Of a stretch of DNA of 64,000 nucleotides, positions 42,352-49,379 are shown piece after piece. Where the stretch lies: positions 20,165-84,164 of the forward strand of contig JAJYBI010000014.1 in NCBI GenBank assembly GCA_021779095.1. Reading direction: 5' to 3'. Under the pieces are notes generated by a model. That model was not told where the DNA came from. It worked only from the letters and a program-made list of their open reading frames with translations, and did no database searches. How positions within the stretch are numbered: the first letter of the stretch is position 1; each line of letters starts with the position of its first letter. The position numbers and the translations under genes were made by a program. This DNA is from Deltaproteobacteria bacterium. GTDB lineage: Bacteria; Desulfobacterota; Desulfuromonadia; Geobacterales; JAJYBI01.

Positions 42352-42556
42352 CGGCGGGGAGGACGATCCGGAACGGCATCCGTATGTCGTCGCGGGCTCG
42401 ATTCAGACGGCGGAGAATACCCGACCGGCGCCGGCTTGCCGGCCGGCACGGAGTTTCAGGAGAAATAGCGGGATCTGGTGGGGATAGAGGATGTCGTCGC
42501 AGACGCCGGTAGCGATCGCGTGTCGCGGCATCCCGTCGGCATGGGCGGAGAGCGGA
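42352..42556. repeat. 205-bp direct repeat, copy 2 (within the CheB-like gene)
   Basis: See 41258-41462. This copy is continuous with the CheB-like coding sequence on its right. Between the two copies lie 889 bp carrying the DUF4160/DUF2442 pair. Confidence 0.93.
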
Positions 42557-42996
42557 TGCTGGACGACCACCGTACCGCCCGCCGCGCGGATCGCCCGGAT
42601 GCCCCGGGTGCCGTCGTCGCCCTCACCCGACAGGATGACCCCCACGGCCCGTGGCCCCGCCTCCTCTGCCAGCGAGGCGAACAGCGCGTCGATCGGATAG
42701 TGCGCATCTGCGTCTGGGTCCGCCGCGAAGCGACCGTCCCTGACCGTCACCTGCGCCTGCACGGTCGTCACGTAGATGGAATCGGCCTGGAAAAGGACGC
42801 CGTTCCGTATCGGCCGGACCGCCATTCCGGTATGATGCTGCAGCAGGGCTGCCACCTGCACGTCGCTCTCACGGGGAAGAACCAGGAGGGCGACCACCGC
42901 CAGACCGCTGCCGTCCGGCAGGTTGTCCAGCATCTGCTCCAAGGCGCTCAGCCCGCCGGTGGCTGCGCCTATGCCGATGATCGCCAGAGGTTTCAT
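42403..42996 (-). CDS. CheB-like methylesterase domain lacking catalytic residues
   Basis: 197 residues from ATG 42996, CheB catalytic fold without a receiver domain. The family motif GASTGG reads GAATGG, so the nucleophilic Ser is Ala. The motif QHMP reads LVLP, so the catalytic His is lost too. The Asp motif LSGEGDDGTRGIRAIRAAGG is conserved, as are VTVQAQVTVRDGRF and HPLSAHADGMPRHAIATG. It cannot hydrolyse methyl-glutamate in the usual way and may be a binding or regulatory protein. No other chemotaxis gene is near. Its 3' end is duplicated at 41258. Confidence 0.85.
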   Translation of the reverse strand: MKPLAIIGIGAATGGLSALEQMLDNLPDGSGLAVVALLVLPRESDVQVAALLQHHTGMAVRPIRNGVLFQADSIYVTTVQAQVTVRDGRFAADPDADAHYPIDALFASLAEEAGPRAVGVILSGEGDDGTRGIRAIRAAGGTVVVQHPLSAHADGMPRHAIATGVCDDILYPHQIPLFLLKLRAGRQAGAGRVFSAV

Positions 42997-43312
42997 ATCG
43001 TTCCTGTGTCGTATAGCGTTCTGCCGGAGACCGGTGACCGGTGCGGATTTATTGCGACCGGGTCCACTGGTTCCGTTGGGACGTCCGCTGTGCTTTACAA
43101 TTGGATTCCTTCTTCCTGCACAACGGGACAGCTTCACATGAGGTTCCAATTTGGAACTTCATGACGGCGGATTCTTCGATGGCCAATTGGAACATGGTAC
43201 TCTGTAAAATCTGCCCTTGTTCCCTTTGATCGCCTTGTCCAGGTTTTTGCCGCTTGACTGATACCAATAAATATTACAGCATAAGAGCATCCTGTAGAAA
43301 GGAGGCTACATC
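42997..43312. other. 316-bp gap with CCAATTGG-type palindromes
   Basis: The perfect palindrome GTTCCAA-T-TTGGAAC lies at 43143-43157; CCAATTGGAAC lies at 43183-43193; CAATTGGA at about 43099. Otherwise it holds the divergent starts of the CheB-like gene and parDE. No clear sigma-70 promoter for parD. Confidence 0.4.
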
Positions 43313-43555
43313 ATGCGCAAAAACACCAGCGTCACGCTCGGAGAACACTACGAAAAATTCATTGCCCAGCAGGTCACGCAGGGCCGTTTCGGCTCGGCGA
43401 GCGAGGCAATCCGGGCCGGGCTGCGGCTCTTGGAAGAACGGGAAACGAAACTTTCGCTGCTGCGCCGTGCTCTCGTAGAAGGGGAAGAAAGCGGCACGGC
43501 CGACTACAGCCTGAAGGGCTTGATCGACGAACTCGACGGCGAAGGTCCCCATTGA
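43313..43555 (+). CDS. parD: ParD-family antitoxin
   Basis: 80 residues. Ribbon-helix-helix N terminus (NTSVTLGEHYEKFIAQQVTQGRFGSASEAIRAGLRLLEERE) and a disordered acidic toxin-binding tail (SLKGLIDELDGEGPH). AAAGGAGG lies 8 bp before the ATG. The stop overlaps the parE start (TGATG). Confidence 0.92.
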   Translation: MRKNTSVTLGEHYEKFIAQQVTQGRFGSASEAIRAGLRLLEERETKLSLLRRALVEGEESGTADYSLKGLIDELDGEGPH

Positions 43556-43857
43556 TGCCCGGTTTTACCCTCACCAACAAGGCGTTGGCGGACCTGAAGG
43601 AGATCGGTCGCTACACCCGTAACCGATGGGGCCGCGATCAGCGCGACTCGTATCTTTCCATGCTGGATGCCTGTTTCCATCAACTGGCAGCCAAGCCGCT
43701 CACGGGAATGGACTGCAGCGACATCCGCAACGGTTATCGCAAACATGCCGCCGGCAGCCATGTCATCTTCTATCGTCAGAGATCTCACGACTCAATCGAG
43801 ATCGTCCGCGTCCTGCACGGGCGCATGGACATTGAGACGCGCATTTCCGAGCCGTAG
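43555..43857 (+). CDS. parE: ParE-family toxin
   Basis: 100 residues. FTLTNKALADLKEIGRYTRNRWGRDQRDSYLSMLDACFHQLA, PLTGMDCSDIRNGYRKHAAGSHVIFYRQ and IEIVRVLHGRMD are the classic ParE pattern; the family targets DNA gyrase. One-base overlap with parD indicates coupled translation. Confidence 0.93.
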   Translation: MPGFTLTNKALADLKEIGRYTRNRWGRDQRDSYLSMLDACFHQLAAKPLTGMDCSDIRNGYRKHAAGSHVIFYRQRSHDSIEIVRVLHGRMDIETRISEP

Positions 43858-43984
43858 GTTCTTATTGCACCCGCAAATTTAGCAAGCAAAGTCCCCGCCG
43901 CCCGGTGCTTATCTTCTTATCTTCTTCCGCATAAAATGGAAAATGGGGAATTGACCCCTTATTTTCTTTCCCGCGCCGGGGCGT

Positions 43985-44021
43985 CTTTCAGCCCCGGTCG
44001 GTGTCCAAGGGCCTGTTGGGC
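43985..44021 (-). other. possible eroded attC end after the CPBP gene
   Basis: Minus strand, just after the CPBP stop: GCCCAAC (44021-44015), then a perfect CCGGGGC-TGAAAGAC-GCCCCGG hairpin. The GTTRRRY end expected in an attC is not found, so this may be a decayed site or simply a terminator. Confidence 0.3.
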
Positions 44022-44025
44022 TCAC

Positions 44026-44670
44026 TTACTTCTTAGCCAACATAATTCCTTGAATCAACCAGAGACTGTTATACGTTATATGCATCACAATGCTCGGAAT
44101 GAGTGTATCAGTCCGGATTGCAAGCCAAGTAGAAACTCCGCCTAAAAGGGCCAACGACAACACTCCCTTAGATGTCGTGTGATAAATAATGAATAGAATA
44201 ACAGACAGTATGGCACCGTTTCTAATTCCGAACCGTAGTGATATCACTGAAAATAAAAGTCCACGAAAATAAACTTCCTCGGTTATTGGGAAAATAATAC
44301 ACAATATGATGACATAAACAAGGCGTCCGAAGAGTTCGTATGAGTAATAATGATTTAAGTAGCCTTCTGCCAATGGTCGCCACCACATAATTACATGAAT
44401 CACAAAAGCTGCTACGACTGCAACAGTGATTGACTTAAACGAAGGCTTACGCAGAGAAACTTTACCCGGAAACCAAGACGTTATTACTTTAGAAGCAACT
44501 ATTAAACCACCAGCCCACAGTAGAGAGATAGTATTATCGTCGTCAGGTAAGGACAGAACACCAACGACGAAAATAAAAACAAGGGTGATGATGGATAGGA
44601 CAATTGCGAAAAGCCATCCATCTCCGTTTTCTAATCCTACGCGTGATTCTTCAGTAAAGGATTCATGCAT
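44026..44670 (-). CDS. CPBP-family intramembrane glutamic endopeptidase
   Basis: 214 residues from ATG 44670, six to seven membrane helices. The CPBP motifs are present: PITEEVYFRGLLFS (EExxxR), LSVILFIIYHTTSKG (F-x-x-x-H) and MHITYNSLW (H-x-x-x-N). Such proteases act in prenyl-protein processing or bacteriocin immunity; this one has no obvious partner. The gene is AT-rich compared with its flanks. It lies immediately downstream of an attC-like site, consistent with an integron gene cassette. Confidence 0.88.
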   Translation of the reverse strand: MHESFTEESRVGLENGDGWLFAIVLSIITLVFIFVVGVLSLPDDDNTISLLWAGGLIVASKVITSWFPGKVSLRKPSFKSITVAVVAAFVIHVIMWWRPLAEGYLNHYYSYELFGRLVYVIILCIIFPITEEVYFRGLLFSVISLRFGIRNGAILSVILFIIYHTTSKGVLSLALLGGVSTWLAIRTDTLIPSIVMHITYNSLWLIQGIMLAKK

Positions 44671-44690
44671 AATTTTTCTTGATCCCCTCT

Positions 44691-44750
44691 GCCCAACGGG
44701 GCTGAGGCGCACCAGCGCGTCAGCGCCTGCGTGCCGCCGAGTTGTTATAC
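44691..44750 (-). other. attC-like integron recombination site
   Basis: 60 bp between the two AT-rich genes. On the minus strand it runs from GTATAACAA (44750) to GTTGGGC (44697-44691), which fits the GTTRRRY core, with a 10-bp inner stem GCTGACGCGC-TGGT-GCGCCTCAGC having one mismatch. Length, position directly after a stop codon and orientation suit a cassette attC. No integrase gene is in the window. Confidence 0.55.
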
Positions 44751-44756
44751 GTTCTT

Positions 44757-45059
44757 TCACTTTCCGTGGAACAATATGTAGATTGCTATGATGATGAATG
44801 CAGAAAAGTAGACCGCCAAGAGTATCTTTAATGCTTTTGGCGACAGTATCCCCAAAAATCTAACATCCTCGCTCACATACTGTTGGTGACACACTGGGCA
44901 TTCAACTAATGCTGATCTATTTACTTCATCTTCTGGCGATTCGTAGCCGCGCTTGCCTGTTAACTTGTCCCCCAAATCCCGTATGAGACCTGGGTATGTT
45001 ATAGCTTTTGCTGTTTCGATTTCTGATTTGCAGTTAGGACATTTCGAGGTTTTCATCAT
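44757..45059 (-). CDS. zinc-ribbon protein with C-terminal membrane helix
   Basis: 100 residues. Two CxxC pairs, CPNCKSEIE at the N terminus and CPVCHQQYVSEDV at about 54, form a zinc ribbon split by a charged insert. One membrane helix at the end (KILLAVYFSAFIIIAIYILF) anchors it. AT-rich, like the CPBP gene. Function unknown; its position before an attC-like site suggests a gene cassette. Confidence 0.75.
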   Translation of the reverse strand: MMKTSKCPNCKSEIETAKAITYPGLIRDLGDKLTGKRGYESPEDEVNRSALVECPVCHQQYVSEDVRFLGILSPKALKILLAVYFSAFIIIAIYILFHGK

Positions 45060-45306
45060 CTCTTTTTCTCTCGTATAACTCGTAATTGACGAGTTTCCCT
45101 ACTCAGGCAATTTACCTGCCATATAAGCAACTAATTACCGGCATAGGAGGTTTGCCAGATTACGTATACGTGTAATTTCCCGGGGGACAACCGCATTGCC
45201 TCCAGATACATCGCGACCATTATACGGCGCCCATGTCAATGCGCAAGGGAATACCGCACCCATCAGGAATACGGACACAACAGTCGCCCCGAGGTAATGC
45301 TATCAC
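45060..45306. other. cassette-island flank without genes
   Basis: AT-rich DNA from the zinc-ribbon gene start to the vapBC promoter. CTCGT-AATTG-ACGAG (about 45077-45093) is a short inverted repeat adjoining TATAAC, a possible cassette junction. No open frame of note. Confidence 0.35.
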
Positions 45307-45335
45307 TTGACAGGGTAAATCCTTACCATTATCAT
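45307..45335 (+). promoter_or_regulatory. vapBC promoter and operator
   Basis: TTGACA (45307-45312), 17 bp, TATCAT (45330-45335): near consensus. GGTAA-ATCC-TTACC (45314-45327) is a palindrome within the spacer, suited to AbrB-type binding. Leader about 25 nt with GAGGT. Confidence 0.8.
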
Positions 45336-45366
45336 CCAGTAAGAAAACACTTGCGAGGTAAGAATT

Positions 45367-45612
45367 ATGCTCTCGACAGTCACATCCAAGGGACAGGTCA
45401 CCATCCCGAAAGAGATTCGCGATCTGCTCCATATCAGGTCCAACGACAAGGTGGATTTCGTGCTGGACGGCGAAAAGGTCCTGCTGGTGCCGGTGAAGAC
45501 GCTCAGGGACCTGCGCGGCTCGGTGCAGGCGCAGGGAAAAGGGGATTTCTCCGAAGAGCGGGCGAATGCCAAGGCAGCGGTCGCCCGGCGGGTGCGTGAG
45601 GAGATGAAATGA
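45367..45612 (+). CDS. vapB: VapB antitoxin, AbrB/MazE fold
   Basis: 81 residues. SpoVT/AbrB swapped-hairpin domain: STVTSKGQVTIPKEIRDLLHIRSNDKVDFVLDGEKVLLVPV. The C-terminal charged helix (KGDFSEERANAKAAVARRVREEM) binds the toxin. Overlaps vapC by 4 bp (ATGA). Confidence 0.93.
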   Translation: MLSTVTSKGQVTIPKEIRDLLHIRSNDKVDFVLDGEKVLLVPVKTLRDLRGSVQAQGKGDFSEERANAKAAVARRVREEMK

Positions 45613-46019
45613 GGACGTGTTTCGTCGATACCAACCTTTTCATCCGCTACCTCACCAACGACGATCCGGCCAAGGCCGACCGAGTGGAGCAACTCCTGGC
45701 GGATGCTGCAACCGGGAAAGTGCGGTTGGTAACGACGGAGATGGTGCTGGCTGAGGTGGTATGGGTACTGGAATCGTCCTACGATCTGAAAAACAGCGAC
45801 ATTGCTCCCCTGGTCCGCGGCATCCTCGCCACACAAGGGCTCGACGTGATCAACGGACCGTTGGTGTCGCGAGCACTGGAATATTACGAGAAAAGAAACA
45901 TCGACTTCATCGACGGCTACATCGCGGCCGTGATGGAGAGGCAGGGAATCTCCGAAATCTATTCGTTCGACAGGAAGCACATATCCCGCATTACCACGGT
46001 ATCCCGAAAAGAGCCGTAA
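45609..46019 (+). CDS. vapC: VapC toxin, PIN-domain ribonuclease
   Basis: 136 residues. The PIN acidic residues are present: D in CFVDTNLFIRYL, E in EMVLAEVVWVLE, D in IDFIDGYIAAVM, and the late SFDRKHISRI. Mg-dependent endoribonuclease of tRNA or rRNA in characterised members. Coupled to vapB. Confidence 0.93.
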   Translation: MRTCFVDTNLFIRYLTNDDPAKADRVEQLLADAATGKVRLVTTEMVLAEVVWVLESSYDLKNSDIAPLVRGILATQGLDVINGPLVSRALEYYEKRNIDFIDGYIAAVMERQGISEIYSFDRKHISRITTVSRKEP

Positions 46020-46074
46020 CTTCCGCCCCACCCTCGCCATTGACACCACCCCGCCCCGCGAGTATCCTGACCCC

Positions 46075-47400
46075 ATGAAACGGAAAACCCTCCCCAAACT
46101 CCTCTACGCCGACGCGCACGGCAACATCTTCGACCACCCGTACCTCTGCATGGCGGGGATGAACGGCACGGATGCCGTCCTCCCCGAGGACGTGGAGCTG
46201 ATCCCGCTTCCCGAGGACAGCCGGCTCTTCACCATCCCCGATACCCCGCCAATGGCGTGGGACGCACGGCAGAAGAAGTTCATCACCGTTGCCACTGTCA
46301 AAGAGGGACGGCGCGAACAGCGGGTGCAGGCGGTCTCCGCCTTCATGGCCCCCGGCTACGTGCGGACGCTTTTGCCCGCCTGCGACTACTCGCGGAAGAA
46401 GGTGCACCTCCCCTTGTGGTCCTACACCGCCGTGGGGTGGGACGAGGAGACGGAACGGTTCGTGGTGGCGGCGAGCCGGGTGGACACCAACGAGAACTGG
46501 CTGCCGAAAAACTACGACGACCGGAAGCTCGATCCGCTGGTGCGGCGAATGGCCGCGGCATTCCCGGAGAACCGCCTGCTGACCCAGTTGGCCCGATGCG
46601 CCGTGGACTACCACTGCTTCGCCGCCAAAAACCTCTTCTTCCGCCGCTGGGAGGCCCCCATCCCCACCTCCCCGGCCTGCAACTCCCGCTGCCTCGGGTG
46701 CATCTCCCTGCAGCCGTCGGACTGCTGCCCCTCGAACCACGAGCGGATCGGCTTCGTCCCGACGCCGGAGGAGATCTGCGAGCTCATGCTGCCGCACCTC
46801 CTGGAGGCGCCGGAGCCGATCGTCTCCTACGGCCAGGGGTGCGAGGGGGACCCGATCCTCCAGGCGGACACCATCGCTATCGCGACGCGGCGCTTGAAAG
46901 ACGGCGCGCCGGACGGCACGGTGAACTTCAACTCCAACGGTTCCCTGCCGGACAGGGTGCGGATGCTGTGCGACGCCGGGATGGACTCCATGCGCTTTTC
47001 CATGAACTCGGTGCAGGAAAAGTTCTACGACCGCTACTACCGCCCCGCGGGGTACCGGTTCGCCGACGTGAAGGAGTCGGTTACGGCGGCGAAGGAGAAA
47101 GGGCTCTTCGTCATGATAAACTACCTGGTATCACCCGGCCTCACGGACCGGGAGGACGAGCTGGCGGCGCTCCTTCAGTTCATCGGGGACACGGGGATCG
47201 ACATGATCCAGATGCGGAACCTCTCCATCGACCCGGACTTCTACAACACGCGGATGGAGGTGACCGGCCGGGGGATCGGGATGTACCGGATGATGGAGCG
47301 GGTGAAGGAGGCGTTCCCCCGCATCCAGTACGGCTACTTCAACCGGACCCGGGGGCGGTTCTACCCGGAAGGGTTCGAGACCGGCTGGCCGATCCGCTGA
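46075..47400 (+). CDS. radical SAM protein, unknown substrate
   Basis: 441 residues. The N-terminal 195 residues are a beta-rich accessory domain (LYADAHGNIFDHPYLCMAGMNG). The radical SAM core begins at CNSRCLGC (C202, C206, C209), closely followed by more cysteines (QPSDCCPSNHER), which may bind an auxiliary cluster. Downstream: SYGQGCEGDPIL, VNFNSNGSLPDRV, SMRFSMNSVQEKFYDRYYRP, DMIQMRNLSIDPDFY. I do not know its substrate. It stands 55 bp after vapC and has no clear ribosome site. Confidence 0.88.
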   Translation: MKRKTLPKLLYADAHGNIFDHPYLCMAGMNGTDAVLPEDVELIPLPEDSRLFTIPDTPPMAWDARQKKFITVATVKEGRREQRVQAVSAFMAPGYVRTLLPACDYSRKKVHLPLWSYTAVGWDEETERFVVAASRVDTNENWLPKNYDDRKLDPLVRRMAAAFPENRLLTQLARCAVDYHCFAAKNLFFRRWEAPIPTSPACNSRCLGCISLQPSDCCPSNHERIGFVPTPEEICELMLPHLLEAPEPIVSYGQGCEGDPILQADTIAIATRRLKDGAPDGTVNFNSNGSLPDRVRMLCDAGMDSMRFSMNSVQEKFYDRYYRPAGYRFADVKESVTAAKEKGLFVMINYLVSPGLTDREDELAALLQFIGDTGIDMIQMRNLSIDPDFYNTRMEVTGRGIGMYRMMERVKEAFPRIQYGYFNRTRGRFYPEGFETGWPIR

Positions 47401-47449
47401 CGTGCCGCCGCTGCTGCATCGAGTACCCGGTACCACAGGAGCAACCGCC

Positions 47450-49234
47450 ATGTCCCAGAAGAAACTCACCATCAACAACGTCGCCCAGGCGCTCCTGAAG
47501 TGCGGCCTCATCGGCGACGAGCAGTACCGGGACGTCGTCGCCCGGGGGGACGCCCAGGCGGCACGTCTGCAGAGCCACCAGCAGAGCGGCTATTCCCGCC
47601 GCTCGAACCAGCTCTCCGACCAGCTCTCCCCCGCTGAGGTGATCTCCTCCTTCAACCTGGAGATCCCCGGCGGCCACGGCCGGGTCCTCTCCGAGGATGC
47701 CATCACCGAGACCATCGCCGCGGCGCTCCGGATGGAGTACGTGAAGATCGACCCCCTGAAGCTGGACCTGGAGGTGGTTACCACCCACATTCCCCGTCCC
47801 TTCGCCCTGAAGCACCTCATCGTCCCGATCGCCGAGCGCAACGGCGAGGTGATCATCGCCGTCGCCGACCCGTTCAACGACGAGGTGATCCGCGACCTGG
47901 AGCAGGCGCGGCAGATCAGCGTGCGGCGGGTGCTCGCCTCCCAGAGCGACATCCTGAAGATCCTCAGGGAGTTCTTCGGCTTCCGCGCCTCCGTACTGGC
48001 GGCGGAGAGCGAGGCGTCGACCCAGATCGACCTGGGGAACCTGGAACAGTTCGTCCGGATGAAGGGGCAGGGGGAGATCGACAGCAGTGACCAGCACATC
48101 GTCGCGGCGGTGGAGTTCCTGCTGCAGTACGCCTTCGACCAGCGGGCGAGCGACATCCATATCGAGCCGAAGCGGGAGAAAACCCTGATACGGCTGCGGG
48201 TGGACGGGGTCCTGCACAACATCCACACCGTCCCGCGCCAGCTCCATCCCCCCATCGTCTCCCGCATCAAGATGCTCGCCCGCCTCGACCTGGCGGAGAA
48301 GCGCCGCCCCCAGGACGGCCGGATCAAGACGAGCCACAAGGGGAAGGAGACGGAGCTGCGCATCTCCACCCTGCCGGTCGCCTTCGGCGAGAAGGTGGTC
48401 ATCCGGATCTTCGATCCGGACATCCTGATGCAGGACCTGGACCAGGCGGGGTTCTACCCCCGGGAGTACCAGCTGTACAACGCCTTCATCAGGAAGCCCA
48501 ACGGGATCATCCTCGTCACCGGCCCCACGGGGAGCGGCAAGACCACCACCCTCTACTCGTCCCTGCGCGCCCTCTCCTCCCCGGACGTGAACATCGTCAC
48601 CGTGGAGGACCCGATCGAGATGGTGATGGAGGAGTTCAACCAGGTGGGGGTGCAGAGCCAGATCGGCGTCACCTTCGGCACGGTGCTTCGGAACATCCTG
48701 CGCCAGGACCCGGACATCATCATGATCGGCGAGATCCGCGACCGGGAGACCGCCGACAACGCCGTCCAGGCGGCGCTCACCGGCCATCTCGTCCTCTCCA
48801 CCCTGCACACCAACGACGCCCCCTCCTCCGTCACCCGGCTCATCGACCTGGGGGTGCCGTCGTTCCTCATCTCCTCCACGGTCATCGGCATCATCGCCCA
48901 GCGACTCGTGCGGAAGATCTGCACCCACTGCGCGCAGGAGCAGTTCCTCACCGACGAGGAGATTGCCAACCTGCAGCTGGAACCGGGAGAGTACCGCGTC
49001 TACCGCGGCGAGGGGTGTTCGGAGTGCCGCGGCACCGGCTACAAGGGGCGGACCGGCATCTTCGAGGTGATGGACTTCAGCGACGCGGTCAAGGGGATGC
49101 TCACCGACCAGCTGGACCTCTCCACGCTTGCCGCCGCCGCCCGGGCGGACGGCCTCGTCCCCTTGCGCCAGGTGGCGATCAGGAAGATGCTGGAAGGGGT
49201 CACCACCTACGAAGAGGTGATCGCGGTGACGTGA
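47450..49234 (+). CDS. GspE/PilB-family secretion or pilus ATPase
   Basis: 594 residues from ATG 47450 (AGGAG 8 bp before). N-terminal MshEN/T2SSE_N domain (about 60-180; EDAITETIAAALRMEYVKID). Core ATPase: ASDIHIEP, Walker A GPTGSGKTTT (358-367), the Asp box VEDPIEM, Walker B IIMIGEIRDRETAD, His box LVLSTLHTNDAPSS, and the zinc tetracysteine CTHCAQE...CSECRGTGYKGRTGIFE. It powers type II secretion or type IV pilus assembly. No other gsp or pil gene is adjacent, so the system is unresolved. A terminator follows. Confidence 0.94.
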   Translation: MSQKKLTINNVAQALLKCGLIGDEQYRDVVARGDAQAARLQSHQQSGYSRRSNQLSDQLSPAEVISSFNLEIPGGHGRVLSEDAITETIAAALRMEYVKIDPLKLDLEVVTTHIPRPFALKHLIVPIAERNGEVIIAVADPFNDEVIRDLEQARQISVRRVLASQSDILKILREFFGFRASVLAAESEASTQIDLGNLEQFVRMKGQGEIDSSDQHIVAAVEFLLQYAFDQRASDIHIEPKREKTLIRLRVDGVLHNIHTVPRQLHPPIVSRIKMLARLDLAEKRRPQDGRIKTSHKGKETELRISTLPVAFGEKVVIRIFDPDILMQDLDQAGFYPREYQLYNAFIRKPNGIILVTGPTGSGKTTTLYSSLRALSSPDVNIVTVEDPIEMVMEEFNQVGVQSQIGVTFGTVLRNILRQDPDIIMIGEIRDRETADNAVQAALTGHLVLSTLHTNDAPSSVTRLIDLGVPSFLISSTVIGIIAQRLVRKICTHCAQEQFLTDEEIANLQLEPGEYRVYRGEGCSECRGTGYKGRTGIFEVMDFSDAVKGMLTDQLDLSTLAAAARADGLVPLRQVAIRKMLEGVTTYEEVIAVT

Positions 49235-49265
49235 GGCCCCGGCGTCCTCTCCCCTGAAAAGCGGG

Positions 49266-49290
49266 AAGGGCGCCGTCTCCGGCGCCCTTT
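49266..49290 (+). terminator. terminator after the GspE/PilB gene
   Basis: AAGGGCGCCG-TCTC-CGGCGCCCTTT, an 10-bp stem ending in TTT, 32 bp after the stop. Confidence 0.75.
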
Positions 49291-49379
49291 CGATTCACTG
49301 CGTGATGATTCACCTGCCCGCGTGCCACTTCCAATGTCCACCACCCGTACAGCAGCACCATGCGCAGGTCGCCGACCGG

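Noticed and set aside
45220..45432. 70-codon minus-strand frame across the vapBC promoter
   Set aside because: It covers the vapBC promoter and the vapB start on the opposite strand; composition is not gene-like.
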